From: an uncultured Paracoccaceae bacterium
GTDB lineage: Bacteria; Pseudomonadota; Alphaproteobacteria; Rhodobacterales; Rhodobacteraceae
NCBI GenBank assembly: GCA_947499635.1
Contig: CANMPD010000002.1
Coordinates: 186,001 to 250,000 of the forward strand
Direction of reading: 5' to 3'
DNA length: 64,000 bases
In this document: piece by piece, positions 1 through 8,864 of the stretch
How the letters are laid out: every line of letters begins with the position of its first letter
Numbering within the stretch: position 1 is the stretch's first letter
Position numbers and translations under genes: made by a program
Notes under the pieces: model-generated
Databases searched by the model: none
What the model was told of the DNA's origin: nothing
Seen by the model: only the letters and a program-made list of their open reading frames with translations

Positions 1-427
1 CGGATTGTAAAAGATCAAGGCACCCTTCAAAATCACGGGTGTAGTATGGATCAGGGACATCTTGCGTGCGACCATCATCCGCCAATGGGGCAAATAACAT
101 GACCGGCGTTTCACTTTCGGCCGGTCGCAAACGCTCGATATCTGACAGGTTTTCCTGATCCATTGCCACAATCAGATCAAACCGCAGAAAATCATCCGAC
201 TTTACTTGTCGTGCTCGCAAATCAGAGATGTCGATCCCGCGCGCCTTGGCAGTCTGCTGCATCGGACCATATGGGGGTTTACCCAAATGGTACTGCGCCG
301 TGCCGGCGCTATCTGTTGTAACGTCCAAACCCTGCGCTGCACAAAGATCCCGCACGATCCCTTCAGCCGCTGGCGAACGACAGATATTTCCCAAACACAC
401 AAAAAGAATTCTGGTCGACATATTCAT
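1..427 (-). CDS. Low-molecular-weight protein tyrosine phosphatase (C-terminus cut by window edge)
   Basis: Read on the minus strand, this gives about 140 residues of a cytoplasmic LMW phosphotyrosine phosphatase. The N-terminus holds the P-loop VCLGNICRSP, i.e. the C(X)5R signature with nucleophilic Cys and phosphate-binding Arg, and the far end holds the general-acid motif DPYY (VPDPYYTRDFEGC). The family is about 150 residues, so only the last few residues lie outside the window. Two in-frame ATGs (427 and 421) are possible. The GGGAG ribosome site sits 4 bases before the first and 10 before the second. Such enzymes dephosphorylate tyrosine-phosphorylated proteins, in some bacteria those of exopolysaccharide synthesis; the substrate here is unknown. 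It lies downstream of the PCuAC gene, past a likely terminator. Confidence 0.92.
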   Translation of the reverse strand, partial: MNMSTRILFVCLGNICRSPAAEGIVRDLCAAQGLDVTTDSAGTAQYHLGKPPYGPMQQTAKARGIDISDLRARQVKSDDFLRFDLIVAMDQENLSDIERLRPAESETPVMLFAPLADDGRTQDVPDPYYTRDFEGCLDLLQS

Positions 428-436
428 TTAACTCCC

Positions 437-466
437 AAAGGCCCTGCCACTTCAAAACGGCAGGGC
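437..466 (-). terminator. Hairpin between PCuAC gene and phosphatase gene
   Basis: Perfect 8-bp inverted repeat (GCCCTGCC at 441-448, GGCAGGGC at 459-466) with a 10-base loop. On the minus strand it is followed by CTTTGGG, so the U-run is short. It lies 11 bases after the PCuAC stop and just before the ribosome site of the phosphatase, so it may be a weak terminator or attenuator. Confidence 0.5.
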
Positions 467-477
467 GATCTGTGACT

Positions 478-1011
478 TTAATCAGAGTGGCTGTGATCGT
501 GTTCCGAATGATCATGCGCGTTGTGGTCATGTTCCGTATGATCGTGTCCACTATGCCCGTCATGTGACGGTTTACGCCCCAAGTTTACAGGCACATCAAC
601 ACTCACGTCACCGGCTTTTTCGAAAACAAGCGTGACAGGAATGGTCTCTCCATCCTCAAAAGGATGTGTAAGCCCCATAAACATCACATGGTTTCCACCG
701 CGTTCCAGAACAACGCTCTCGCCAGCAGGAACCACAAAACCGTCTTCAACATGGAGCATTTTCATAACCCCGTTGGCGTCCTCTTGATGGGTATGCAACT
801 GGGTCCGCGCAGCCACACCCGACTTTACGGCAATCAAACGATCATCTGTATCCGTGTGGTTCATGATTTCCATGAAGGCCGCACCAGCTTTGGCGTTTGA
901 GGCACGGGCATAGGCATCATGTACCATAATCTTATGTGCCGTATCCGCAAAGGCGGCACCAGACAGGGCCAAGGTGGTAGCAACCAGTGCAGTCAGTGTT
1001 TTAAAAGACAT
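478..1011 (-). CDS. Periplasmic copper chaperone PCuAC with His-rich tail
   Basis: 177 residues. A Sec signal peptide (about residues 1-22, ending AAFA) is followed by a PCuAC domain. Its copper ligands are visible: a His in the QLHTH segment, Met residues in the MKMLH segment, and a late HVMF-M segment (the H(M)X10MX21HXM pattern of the family). PCuAC proteins deliver Cu(I) to the CuA/CuB sites of cytochrome oxidases. The last 30 residues are unusually rich in His and Asp (repeated HDH, EHDH), an extra metal-binding tail. The start is supported by GGAG upstream of the ATG. The gene directly upstream encodes a small exported CxxC protein, and the 45-bp gap suggests one transcript. Confidence 0.9.
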   Translation of the reverse strand: MSFKTLTALVATTLALSGAAFADTAHKIMVHDAYARASNAKAGAAFMEIMNHTDTDDRLIAVKSGVAARTQLHTHQEDANGVMKMLHVEDGFVVPAGESVVLERGGNHVMFMGLTHPFEDGETIPVTLVFEKAGDVSVDVPVNLGRKPSHDGHSGHDHTEHDHNAHDHSEHDHSHSD

Positions 1012-1056
1012 TTTCGTCTCCGTTCGAATTGAATAAGATATTGAATAAATGAGATT

Positions 1057-1401
1057 TCAGCCAAATTCTGGCGGGGCCCGCGGCCAGGCACTTTCGCTCA
1101 AGAAACGAAAATGTACGACGTCTTCGATAACAACCGCTCTCTGAGATCGCTCAGCAGGTTGAAAAACCGCATCCCCCGGCGCGAGACCATCCCACGTAAA
1201 GAGGTGCAGCGCACAATCTGGACAATAATGAGGAGGAGCCGTCGGGTCGCCGTTTTCATCAAGGTAGACAACAACGGTATTCAAACCAACACATAGTTCA
1301 GTTGGATGCGCAGCCCCACCGCGCCCTGCTGCAATCGCATGGCTTGTGACCATCACGCATAGGGCCAATCCCAAGGCCAGATATCGACGCCACTGCTGCA
1401 T
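1057..1401 (-). CDS. Small exported CPDC-motif protein (DUF2946-like)
   Basis: 114 residues with an N-terminal hydrophobic signal segment (about 5-24, ending AIAA). The mature part carries one Cys near the start (ELCVG) and a YCPDCALH motif (CxxC followed by His), then a Trp/acidic region. The layout resembles DUF2946 proteins, which are found near copper and TonB-linked genes, but the match is from memory and not certain. Its position directly upstream of the PCuAC gene suggests a role in periplasmic copper or thiol handling. No function is claimed beyond that. Confidence 0.65.
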   Translation of the reverse strand: MQQWRRYLALGLALCVMVTSHAIAAGRGGAAHPTELCVGLNTVVVYLDENGDPTAPPHYCPDCALHLFTWDGLAPGDAVFQPAERSQRAVVIEDVVHFRFLSESAWPRAPPEFG

Positions 1402-1531
1402 GAATACAGGGTATGACAGGGGTATTCGAGAGCCTCAAGCCAACAAACGCAACAACCATAGGAAACAAATAGGACAAACCGCCGCAGGTCACCCTACGAC
1501 GGTTTAAAATCACTTCGCTAAAAAATGCGAA

Positions 1532-1822
1532 TTACGCAGCTGCAGCTTGTGCTTTTGCGATTTCTTTTTTGACTTTCAAAGCTGTATCGGACAGCTCTTC
1601 GTCTTTTGCTTTCGCCAAGAACGCGTCCAGACCACCACGGTGATCAACAGAGCGCAGCGCGGCAGCAGAAATGCGCAGCTTCACGCCACGACCCAGTACT
1701 TCAGACTGCAGCGTAACATCGTTCAAGTTTGGCAAGAAACGACGTTTTGTTTTATTGTTGGCATGGCTGACATTGTTGCCAGTCATCGGGCCTTTTCCGG
1801 TCAGTTCGCAACGGCGCGACAT
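1532..1822 (-). CDS. rpmB: 50S ribosomal protein L28
   Basis: 96 residues beginning [20 protein letters not shown], the standard L28 N-terminus, followed by the basic [11 protein letters not shown] segment and a conserved core. The C-terminal helix ends in an Ala-rich tail (KAQAAAA), and the length is typical of alphaproteobacterial L28. It is a structural protein of the large ribosomal subunit. An imperfect inverted repeat (about 1476-1506, AAACCG with CGGTTT) lies just past the stop but lacks a good U-run on the minus strand, so the downstream small CxxC gene could receive read-through. Confidence 0.98.
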   Translation of the reverse strand: MSRRCELTGKGPMTGNNVSHANNKTKRRFLPNLNDVTLQSEVLGRGVKLRISAAALRSVDHRGGLDAFLAKAKDEELSDTALKVKKEIAKAQAAAA

Positions 1823-2045
1823 GGTGTTATCCTTCGTATCTGCGGCGGGTCAATTCGTACAGCTCCACGGCCAAATCGAATTCATCGCCAAATTACTTGG
1901 GCGCGGCCATTAGCTGCGCCCGAAAACTGGTTGGATGCGTCTACGAGGAATCGCAGGCAGGGTCAAGACATATGAATCGGATTCACGCCAATCCCAGCAA
2001 AGTTTCCTACACCCCCTCGGGCATCCGGCATAAAAGGCTGGTAAT

Positions 2046-3020
2046 CTATACACCCAAGCCGCGCAAGACCTGCTGTGCGGCCGCTGTTACGCTAATTTCG
2101 CCCTGAGCCACATCTTTGGACAGGCGTGCCAATTCCGCGGCCACCCAGGGGGTTTCTAATCGCGCCAACATCCCCTGCTCCACATCTTCTCGCACCCAAT
2201 ATCCGGCCTGTTGCTGACGGGTCTGTTCCCAATGCCCATTCGCGCGTCGCCACTGTGCCAAATCGCAAATGTCTTGCCACACCGCATCTAACCCCTTCTT
2301 TTCAAGCGCAGACACTGTAGCAGCTTTGGGGAAACCCTCAGGATCCTGCGTACGTTGCCCCAACAATCTCAGCGCCGAAGCATAATCAGCACAGCTACGC
2401 GAGGCGGCCGATTTCAACTCACCATCGGCCTTATTGATCAACACAATATCTGCGATTTCCATGATGCCCCGCTTGACCCCTTGCAACTCATCTCCACCTG
2501 CAGGCGCCAAGAGCAGCAAAAAGATATCCGACAAGTGTGAAACTGCTATTTCCGATTGACCAACACCAACGGTTTCAATGAGCACAACATCAAATCCCGC
2601 CGCCTCACAGATCTGCGTTGCCTCGCGGGTGCGTCTGGCAATTCCCCCTAAATGGTTTTGATTCGGGCTTGGGCGGATATAGGCATGCTCAGACTGGCTC
2701 AAACGCTCCATACGGGTTTTATCCCCTAATATGGATCCACCGCTGCGTGTCGAACTGGGGTCCACAGCCAAGACTGCGACGCGCAGTCCTTTTGCGATCA
2801 ATTGCAAACCCAAGGCTTCTATGAACGTCGACTTGCCCACACCAGGGGTCCCAGACAACCCAATACGCAACGACTGGCGTCCTGATTTTGCAAGCGCGAC
2901 CAACAATGCCTCGCTCAAGGCACGGTGATCTGCACGCTGACTTTCAACAAGCGTAATAGCGCGCGCCAATGCCCGACGCTCGGCCTGCTGTACACGCGCG
3001 GAGAGATCTACGATATCCAT
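2046..3020 (-). CDS. meaB: Methylmalonyl-CoA mutase-associated GTPase MeaB
   Basis: 324-residue G3E-type P-loop GTPase. The Walker A is [10 protein letters not shown], a Mg-binding DPSS motif follows ([20 protein letters not shown]), then switch residues around ETVGVGQSE and the base-recognition NKAD. MeaB gates cofactor loading of, and protects, adenosylcobalamin-dependent methylmalonyl-CoA mutase in the cytoplasm. The mutase gene is not in this window, but the epimerase of the same pathway is at 27.4-27.8 kb. The start was set at 3020 because an AGAGGG ribosome site lies a few bases upstream and the family begins at this point. A TTG 15 bases upstream is also open. It is divergent from hrpB. 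Confidence 0.95.
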   Translation of the reverse strand: MDIVDLSARVQQAERRALARAITLVESQRADHRALSEALLVALAKSGRQSLRIGLSGTPGVGKSTFIEALGLQLIAKGLRVAVLAVDPSSTRSGGSILGDKTRMERLSQSEHAYIRPSPNQNHLGGIARRTREATQICEAAGFDVVLIETVGVGQSEIAVSHLSDIFLLLLAPAGGDELQGVKRGIMEIADIVLINKADGELKSAASRSCADYASALRLLGQRTQDPEGFPKAATVSALEKKGLDAVWQDICDLAQWRRANGHWEQTRQQQAGYWVREDVEQGMLARLETPWVAAELARLSKDVAQGEISVTAAAQQVLRGLGV

Positions 3021-3121
3021 AACACCCTCTAGCAAATCTAAAGTATTTTTGCGACCTCAGATCGGGCTTGTCCAGCCGACAGATACTGGACCTCGACACA
3101 GGGATTGGCCATAAGCGTGCC

Positions 3122-5656
3122 ATGGCCTCCAACACATCCTCGCTCCGCCTTCCGATCGACGACGCTCTGCCTGATCTACTCACGGCTTTGCAACAACATG
3201 GTCGTGCCGTCCTACAGGCACCGCCCGGCGCGGGGAAAACCACCCGCGTTCCTCTGGCAATGCTGGATGCAAACCTATGTGATGGCCGCATTCTCATGCT
3301 AGAACCTCGCCGTCTTGCAGCGCGCGCTGCAGCAGAACGCATGTCAGATACACTTGGCGAAACCACCGGCCAAACCATCGGTTACCGCATGCGAGGCGAC
3401 CGAAAAATCTCAAAAGACACCCGCATCGAGGTTGTCACCGAAGGCATTCTAACACGCATGTTGCAATCTGATCCTGAATTACCCGGGGTCGGCGCGGTTA
3501 TCTTTGATGAATTCCACGAACGTTCCCTCAACGCAGATCTTGGGCTTGCCTTTTGTCTTGAGGTCGCCAGCACTCTACGCGAAGACCTAATGTTGCTGGT
3601 CATGTCTGCAACTCTAGATGCCGCACCGGTCGCCAAACTTATGGATGCGCCGATCGTCACCTCGAAAGGACGCAGTTTTGAGGTCGAGACACGTTGGTTG
3701 GACCGCCCCCTCGCCCCCAAAGCACGCCGCACCGACGCGTTGGTTGACTTGATCCTGCAAGCAGAGCGTGAAACCCGTGACCAAACCTCGAACAAGGGCG
3801 GCGGCATTCTCGTCTTTTTGCCCGGCGAAGGCGAAATTCGCCGCGCAGAACGCGCGCTGACCGGACGCCTACCCGGTGATTGCCAACTGGCGCCGTTGTT
3901 TGGGGCCCTGCCCTTTGTCCAACAGCAAGCCGCAATTCACCCTGCTGCCTCTGGTGTGCGCAAAATTGTTCTTGCGACCTCCATCGCCGAAACCTCTCTC
4001 ACGATCGAGGATGTCCGCGTCGTTGTCGACATGGGACAAGCACGCCGCGCACGGTTTGATCCGGGGTCGGGAATGTCGCGACTGGTCACGGACAAAGTCA
4101 CCAGAGCCGAGGCAACCCAACGTCAAGGCCGCGCAGGTCGTATGGCCGCAGGTGTCTGTTACCGTCTTTGGACCAAAGGCGAAGAAGGCGCCTTGTTTGC
4201 ACATCCTCCCGCAGAAATCGAAGCAACAGATCTGACCAGCCTCGCACTCGAGCTGGCTCAGTGGGGTGGCGATGAAACGGAACTCCCCTTTCTCACCCAT
4301 CCTCCCAAAGGCAGTCTTGCAGAGGCACGTGCCCTCTTGCAGATGCTTGGCGCATTAGATGACACCCTGCGCCTGACCCAGCACGGTGGAACCTTAGCCA
4401 AGCTCCCCCTGCATCCACGTCTTGCGCATATGATGACCCTCGCAGGGCCAGCGGCCGCCCCCCTTGCCGCCTTGATGGCCGAACGCGACCCTTTGCGCGG
4501 CGCGCCCGTCGACCTGTCTCTGCGTCTAGAAGCGCTGAAAGACGTCAAGAAATTCCGTGCCCGCCGCCCTTATGATGTTAACACGCCCACCTTGCAGCGC
4601 ATTACCTCCGAGGCCAAACGCCTGCAACAAGCGCAACAAAAATTAGGCGGCGGGGGCACAACACAGGCCAAACATACCTCGACCCGACCCGCCGCCAGCG
4701 ACCACGCGCTGTCACCTGCCGCGATGGCGGCCCTTGCCTACCCAGATCGCGTAGCCCAGCGACGCAAGGGCGATACCGCACGCTTCGTGCTCTCTGGTGG
4801 CAAAGGTGCAATACTGGCAAACGATGATCCATTGGCTGCCACCCGCTTTCTTGTGGTGCTCGACAGTGATGGCAATCCTCGCGAAGCTAAAATCCGCATG
4901 GCCGCCCAAATATCACAATCCGAAATCGAAACCTTATTTGCGGATCAAATCACCGCGTCACAGCATTGCGTTTGGTCAAAACGAGACCGCAGGGTCCTTG
5001 CCGAAGAGCATATCAGCTTTGGCGCACTTACCCTCGACAATCAACGTTGGAAGACCGCCCCCGACACAGCGATCGCCCATGCCATGCTCGACGGTATTCG
5101 CGACCTCGGCCTCACTCTCACCGGTGCTGCGGCACGATTTGCCACTCGTGTTGAACTGGTCCGAAAAGATGGCCATGACCTGCCCGATTTTTCACATAAA
5201 ACACTCCTCGCAACACTTGAGGATTGGTTATTGCCCATGCTCACAAACGTAAGATCCGCCGAAGACTGGAAATCTTACGACCTCCTTCCCGCACTCAAGG
5301 CGCAGCTCGACTGGGGGCAAAGCCAGATCCTCGAACGCGAAGCACCGGGCAGCTTTACCACACCTCTTGGACGAAAAATTCCAATCGATTATGCCGATAC
5401 CACTCCCGCAATCGAAGTCCGGATCCAAGAAGTCTTTGGCGTCACCCGTCATCCGTCTATTGGGGGCACAGCTCTCAAAGTCACATTGCTTTCACCCGCA
5501 CGCCGTCCAATTCAAATCACAACAAACCTGCCCGGATTTTGGGCGGGATCCTACGACGATGTGCGCAAAGACATGCGCGCCCAATATCCCAGACACCCCT
5601 GGCCCGAGGATCCGACCCAAGCAGACCCGACTTTGCGTGCAAAACCACGAAAATAA
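3122..5656 (+). CDS. hrpB: ATP-dependent DEAH-type helicase HrpB
   Basis: 844 residues, the usual HrpB size. Motif I is PPGAGKTT (about residues 34-41), motif II is DEFH (IFDEFHERS), motif III is MSATLD, and motif VI is QRQGRAGRMAAGVCYRLW. The long C-terminal half carries the helicase-associated and HrpB-specific domains. HrpB proteins are SF2 helicases whose cellular substrate is poorly defined. The ATG at 3122 fits the family start; a TTG at 3068 would add 18 residues. It is divergent from meaB with about 100 bp between them, and the next gene on the strand begins 114 bp later. Confidence 0.95.
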   Translation: MASNTSSLRLPIDDALPDLLTALQQHGRAVLQAPPGAGKTTRVPLAMLDANLCDGRILMLEPRRLAARAAAERMSDTLGETTGQTIGYRMRGDRKISKDTRIEVVTEGILTRMLQSDPELPGVGAVIFDEFHERSLNADLGLAFCLEVASTLREDLMLLVMSATLDAAPVAKLMDAPIVTSKGRSFEVETRWLDRPLAPKARRTDALVDLILQAERETRDQTSNKGGGILVFLPGEGEIRRAERALTGRLPGDCQLAPLFGALPFVQQQAAIHPAASGVRKIVLATSIAETSLTIEDVRVVVDMGQARRARFDPGSGMSRLVTDKVTRAEATQRQGRAGRMAAGVCYRLWTKGEEGALFAHPPAEIEATDLTSLALELAQWGGDETELPFLTHPPKGSLAEARALLQMLGALDDTLRLTQHGGTLAKLPLHPRLAHMMTLAGPAAAPLAALMAERDPLRGAPVDLSLRLEALKDVKKFRARRPYDVNTPTLQRITSEAKRLQQAQQKLGGGGTTQAKHTSTRPAASDHALSPAAMAALAYPDRVAQRRKGDTARFVLSGGKGAILANDDPLAATRFLVVLDSDGNPREAKIRMAAQISQSEIETLFADQITASQHCVWSKRDRRVLAEEHISFGALTLDNQRWKTAPDTAIAHAMLDGIRDLGLTLTGAAARFATRVELVRKDGHDLPDFSHKTLLATLEDWLLPMLTNVRSAEDWKSYDLLPALKAQLDWGQSQILEREAPGSFTTPLGRKIPIDYADTTPAIEVRIQEVFGVTRHPSIGGTALKVTLLSPARRPIQITTNLPGFWAGSYDDVRKDMRAQYPRHPWPEDPTQADPTLRAKPRK

Positions 5657-5770
5657 ACTTCATGCGATTGTGGTCTGGCAAAAAACAACCTATGATAAAA
5701 TTCACCCTTTACACTACAGACAAAACCTATCGCCAACGTCGCGTTCCTTGCACATATCGCCATATCCATA

Positions 5771-6286
5771 ATGCTCTCCCTCCCCCTTAAAAACCTTCAG
5801 GCCACATTGCCACGTTCTTTAAAACGTCTGCGCAAACGCCTCCGCAAACGCCTCCGCAAACGTCTACGCCGCTTTCAAGTGGCCGCGCTCTGCTTGCGCG
5901 AGGGGGACACCGGCCCCGAAGTGCTATTGGTGACCAGCCGTGACACCCAGCGCTGGGTCCTGCCAAAAGGTTGGCCGATGCGGGGAAAGACCCTCGCCCA
6001 AAGTGCAATGCAAGAAGCTTGGGAAGAGGCGGGCGTGCAGGCCACGCCCAATGGCACAACCCCCGTGGGGTGGTACCCCTATGCCAAACGTCTCAAGACG
6101 GGTCATAGCCGTTACTTGCTGACCCTAATTTATACGGCCCAAATTGAGAACCTTGAGGATGTGTTTCCTGAATACAAACAACGGCAGCGGCAGTGGTTTC
6201 CGGTGGCAATCGCCGCAACACAGGTCCATGAGCCTGGCTTGCAAAAGTTTTTTCACCGCCTCGCCCGCACTGCTACTCGCTTGTAA
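5771..6286 (+). CDS. Nudix hydrolase with Arg/Lys-rich repeat N-terminus
   Basis: 171 residues. After an unusual basic N-terminus (four RKRL-like units, residues about 18-35), a Nudix fold follows with PKGWPMRGKTLAQSAMQEAW-EEAGV. Against the consensus GX5EX7REUXEEXGU, the first Glu is Lys and the Arg before the central Glu is Gln, while the metal-binding EExG part is intact. Related enzymes (diphosphoinositol/diadenosine polyphosphate type, GWP variant) hydrolyse nucleoside diphosphate derivatives; the substrate here cannot be read from sequence. It is followed by a bidirectional terminator facing argF. Confidence 0.85.
   Translation: MLSLPLKNLQATLPRSLKRLRKRLRKRLRKRLRRFQVAALCLREGDTGPEVLLVTSRDTQRWVLPKGWPMRGKTLAQSAMQEAWEEAGVQATPNGTTPVGWYPYAKRLKTGHSRYLLTLIYTAQIENLEDVFPEYKQRQRQWFPVAIAATQVHEPGLQKFFHRLARTATRL
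5825..5872 (+). repeat. Four in-frame 12-bp tandem repeats
   Basis: Units cgtctgcgcaaa, cgcctccgcaaa (twice, identical) and cgtctacgccgc encode a string of Arg-Leu-Arg-Lys at the N-terminus of the Nudix protein. Gain or loss of a unit keeps the frame. Confidence 0.9.
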
Positions 6287-6332
6287 TGCTATAATGTAGT
6301 GCTCTGACTGTGCTCTGGGTTGCAGCAAAACA

Positions 6333-6378
6333 AAAGCGCGACTGGGCAACTACATCCGCAGTTGGCCAATCGCGCTTT
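6333..6378. terminator. Bidirectional terminator between Nudix gene and argF
   Basis: Imperfect inverted repeat: GCGCGAcTGGgCAACT pairs with AGTTGgCCAaTCGCGC around an 8-base loop. It is flanked by AAAA on the left and TTTG on the right, so it serves both convergent genes and is better in the argF (minus) direction. Confidence 0.8.
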
Positions 6379-6403
6379 GTAACTTACGCTCTCTACGTCT
6401 TGT

Positions 6404-7330
6404 TTAGACGCCCAAACACCACCGCATCACGGCTTTTTGGGCATGCAGACGGTTTTCGGCCTCGTCAAAGATGACCGATTGCGGCCCGTCCATGACACTT
6501 GATGTGACCTCTTCGTCGCGGTGTGCGGGCAGACAGTGCATAAACAGCGCATCCGGTTTTGCTTTTGCCATCAGCGCATCATTCACCTGATAAGGCCGCA
6601 GCATATTATGACGACGTTCCTTGGAGGATTGACTGTCATGCATCGACACCCATGTATCTGCGACAATCAAATCCGCAGCCGCCACAGCTTTGTCTGCATC
6701 ACGCTCAATGCTCACTGTCGCCCCAGCTTTTCGGGCCAACTCAACAAATTCGTCTTCGGGATCTAATTGTTGCGGGCCAGCAAAGGTCAGATCAAAGCCG
6801 AATTGACCGGCTGCATGTAAAAACGATGCGCACACATTGTTGCCGTCCCCACACCAGACAACCTTTTTCCCTTTGATCGATCCACGGTGTTCTTCATAGG
6901 TGAGAATATCCGCCATAATCTGGCACGGGTGTGTCCGATCGGTAAGCCCGTTAATCACCGGCACATCTGCATATTCAGACATCTCCATCAGCACTGTCTC
7001 GTCAAAGGTACGGATCATGATCATATCCACGTAACGCGACAAAACGCGGGCGGTGTCCGCAATGGTTTCACCGTGACCCAGCTGCATATCCTTGCCCGAC
7101 AAAACCATCGTTTGGCCGCCCATCTGACGAACACCTACATCAAAAGACACACGTGTCCGAGTTGAAGGCTTTTCGAAAATCAACGCAACCATATGTCCTG
7201 CAAGTGGTTGTTCCGCATCAGGTGCACCTTTGGGACGACCCGCACGTGCGGCCTTCATCGCGGCGGCCTGATCAATCATGCCTCTCAGTGCGGCAGGATC
7301 TGTTTTATGGATGTCTAGAAAATGATTCAT
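6404..7330 (-). CDS. argF: Ornithine carbamoyltransferase
   Basis: 308 residues. The carbamoyl-phosphate loop is STRTRVSF, with HPCQ downstream and the ornithine-binding HCLPAHR near the C-terminus. This cytoplasmic enzyme joins carbamoyl phosphate and ornithine to give citrulline in arginine synthesis. The start was set at 7330 (MNHFLDIH, the family N-terminus); an upstream in-frame start would add 22 residues of poor similarity. It lies 73 bp downstream of argD on the same strand, so argD-argF is a likely operon. The carbamoyl phosphate is made by CarAB, and carB is at 32.8 kb. Confidence 0.97.
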   Translation of the reverse strand: MNHFLDIHKTDPAALRGMIDQAAAMKAARAGRPKGAPDAEQPLAGHMVALIFEKPSTRTRVSFDVGVRQMGGQTMVLSGKDMQLGHGETIADTARVLSRYVDMIMIRTFDETVLMEMSEYADVPVINGLTDRTHPCQIMADILTYEEHRGSIKGKKVVWCGDGNNVCASFLHAAGQFGFDLTFAGPQQLDPEDEFVELARKAGATVSIERDADKAVAAADLIVADTWVSMHDSQSSKERRHNMLRPYQVNDALMAKAKPDALFMHCLPAHRDEEVTSSVMDGPQSVIFDEAENRLHAQKAVMRWCLGV

Positions 7331-7403
7331 AGGTCTGTCACTCTTGGTCGTGGCAGCGGGACACCTTGCGCGCCCCTCTGCAAATTCTCGTTTCATGTCA
7401 CCT

Positions 7404-8579
7404 TTAGGCGGCGTTTATCTTTTGAGCCGCGGCATCAAGACGTGTGACCGCCTCTGTAATATCCGCATCGGTTATATTCAGTGCTGGCAACAGGCGAATA
7501 ACATTATCACCCGCAGGGACTGTAACCAGTTCACAGTCATAGGCCGCTTGAACAAAATCAGTGTTCGCCACTTTGCACTTCAAGCCGATCATCAGCCCAG
7601 CGCCACGGATGTCTTCGAACACATCCGGGTGCTCAGCCAGCAGCCCCTCAAGCTTTTGACGCAGCAATCCGGACTTGCGCTGAACTTCGGCCAGAAATGC
7701 ATCATCCGCGACATGATCAATCACCACATTGCCAACCGCACAGCCCAGTGGATTCCCACCATAGGTCGACCCATGAGTGCCTGCCACCATCCCCGACGCG
7801 GCCTCTTGTGTGGCAAGGACCGCACCCAGTGGGAAACCACCGCCGATGCCTTTGGCCACCATCATAATATCCGGTGTAATCCCTGCCCATTCATGCGCAA
7901 ACAATTTCCCCGTCCGGCCAACGCCACATTGAACCTCGTCCAAGATCAACAAAATACCGTACGCATCACAGATCTGGCGCAGCACTTTCAAATCCGCATC
8001 TGGCAACTGGCGAATACCGCCCTCGCCTTGGATGGGTTCGATCAAAATCGCTGCGGTTTCCTCCGTGATCGCATTGGTGATGCCGTCGATGTCCCCAAAG
8101 GCAAGTTTGACAAACCCCGGTAAGATAGGGCCAAAGCCTTTGACCATTTTATCCCCACCCGAGGCCGCGATCCCCGCCGAGGAACGCCCATGAAAGGCGC
8201 CATCAAAGGTGATAATCTCAACCTTTTCAGGATTGCCTTGTTCATAATGATACTTACGGGCCATTTTGACGGCCAGTTCGCAAGCTTCGGTGCCTGAGTT
8301 GGTGAAAAACACCGTATCCGCAAAGGTCAAATCCACCAATTTATCCGCTAGGGTCTGTTGCTGTGGAATTTCATACAGGTTCGATACGTGCCACAGGTTT
8401 TGTGCCTGCGATGTCAGCGCATCGACCAAAGCCGGATGTGCATGGCCCAGCGCATTCACAGCAATACCGCTGCCCATATCCAGATAGCGTCGCCCATCCG
8501 CCGCAATCAACCAACTGCCTTCGCCTTTGACAAAATGCAAAGGGGCGCGATTATAGGTGGGCAAAACGGAAGCGATCAT
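7404..8579 (-). CDS. argD: Acetylornithine aminotransferase
   Basis: 391-residue fold-type I, class III aminotransferase. It shows the [10 protein letters not shown] cofactor loop, the [12 protein letters not shown] motif with the PLP-interacting Asp, and the AKGIGGG motif with the Schiff-base Lys. ArgD converts N-acetylglutamate semialdehyde to N-acetylornithine using glutamate, and often also acts in the lysine pathway. The start at 8579 was chosen because AAGGA lies about 9 bases upstream; ATGs at 8588 and further upstream are less well placed. It is the first gene of the argD-argF pair, and a perfect inverted repeat lies 85 bp ahead of it. Confidence 0.97.
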   Translation of the reverse strand: MIASVLPTYNRAPLHFVKGEGSWLIAADGRRYLDMGSGIAVNALGHAHPALVDALTSQAQNLWHVSNLYEIPQQQTLADKLVDLTFADTVFFTNSGTEACELAVKMARKYHYEQGNPEKVEIITFDGAFHGRSSAGIAASGGDKMVKGFGPILPGFVKLAFGDIDGITNAITEETAAILIEPIQGEGGIRQLPDADLKVLRQICDAYGILLILDEVQCGVGRTGKLFAHEWAGITPDIMMVAKGIGGGFPLGAVLATQEAASGMVAGTHGSTYGGNPLGCAVGNVVIDHVADDAFLAEVQRKSGLLRQKLEGLLAEHPDVFEDIRGAGLMIGLKCKVANTDFVQAAYDCELVTVPAGDNVIRLLPALNITDADITEAVTRLDAAAQKINAA

Positions 8580-8663
8580 CAGGATCATCCTTTTCAAATT
8601 TAAGACCAAAGCAGTGCACTGATGCGGCATGCGGGTCAATATAAGTGTTTAATTTTCAGAAGA

Positions 8664-8682
8664 GACCTTGAACTGCAAGGTC
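8664..8682. promoter_or_regulatory. Perfect inverted repeat upstream of argD
   Basis: GACCTTG-N5-CAAGGTC, a 7-bp perfect dyad with a 5-base centre in the 285-bp divergent region between argD and the MFS gene. The size and symmetry suit a dimeric repressor site. It is not followed by a U-run, so a terminator is unlikely. The binding protein is unknown. Confidence 0.45.
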
Positions 8683-8864
8683 AACAGGATCAGTCCGCAG
8701 CACATATAACGTGCACGGGAAACAACATCAGCGTCGACGTCGGACAGGTGATATATGTGTCAGGTTGATCATGACAATGGCGGATACCCTAAGAATCACT
8801 CTGTGTGAACCCCTTTTCTCAACCCATCCTTGACAAAACACGCCTGCCAGCAGTTTTGTGACCC

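Noticed and set aside
7344-8123. Long open frame antisense to argF/argD
   Set aside because: Mirror of the codon pattern of the real genes on the other strand; no recognisable protein features.
8380-8400. GGTTCGA inside argD
   Set aside because: Lies in a well-supported coding region and has no tRNA cloverleaf around it.
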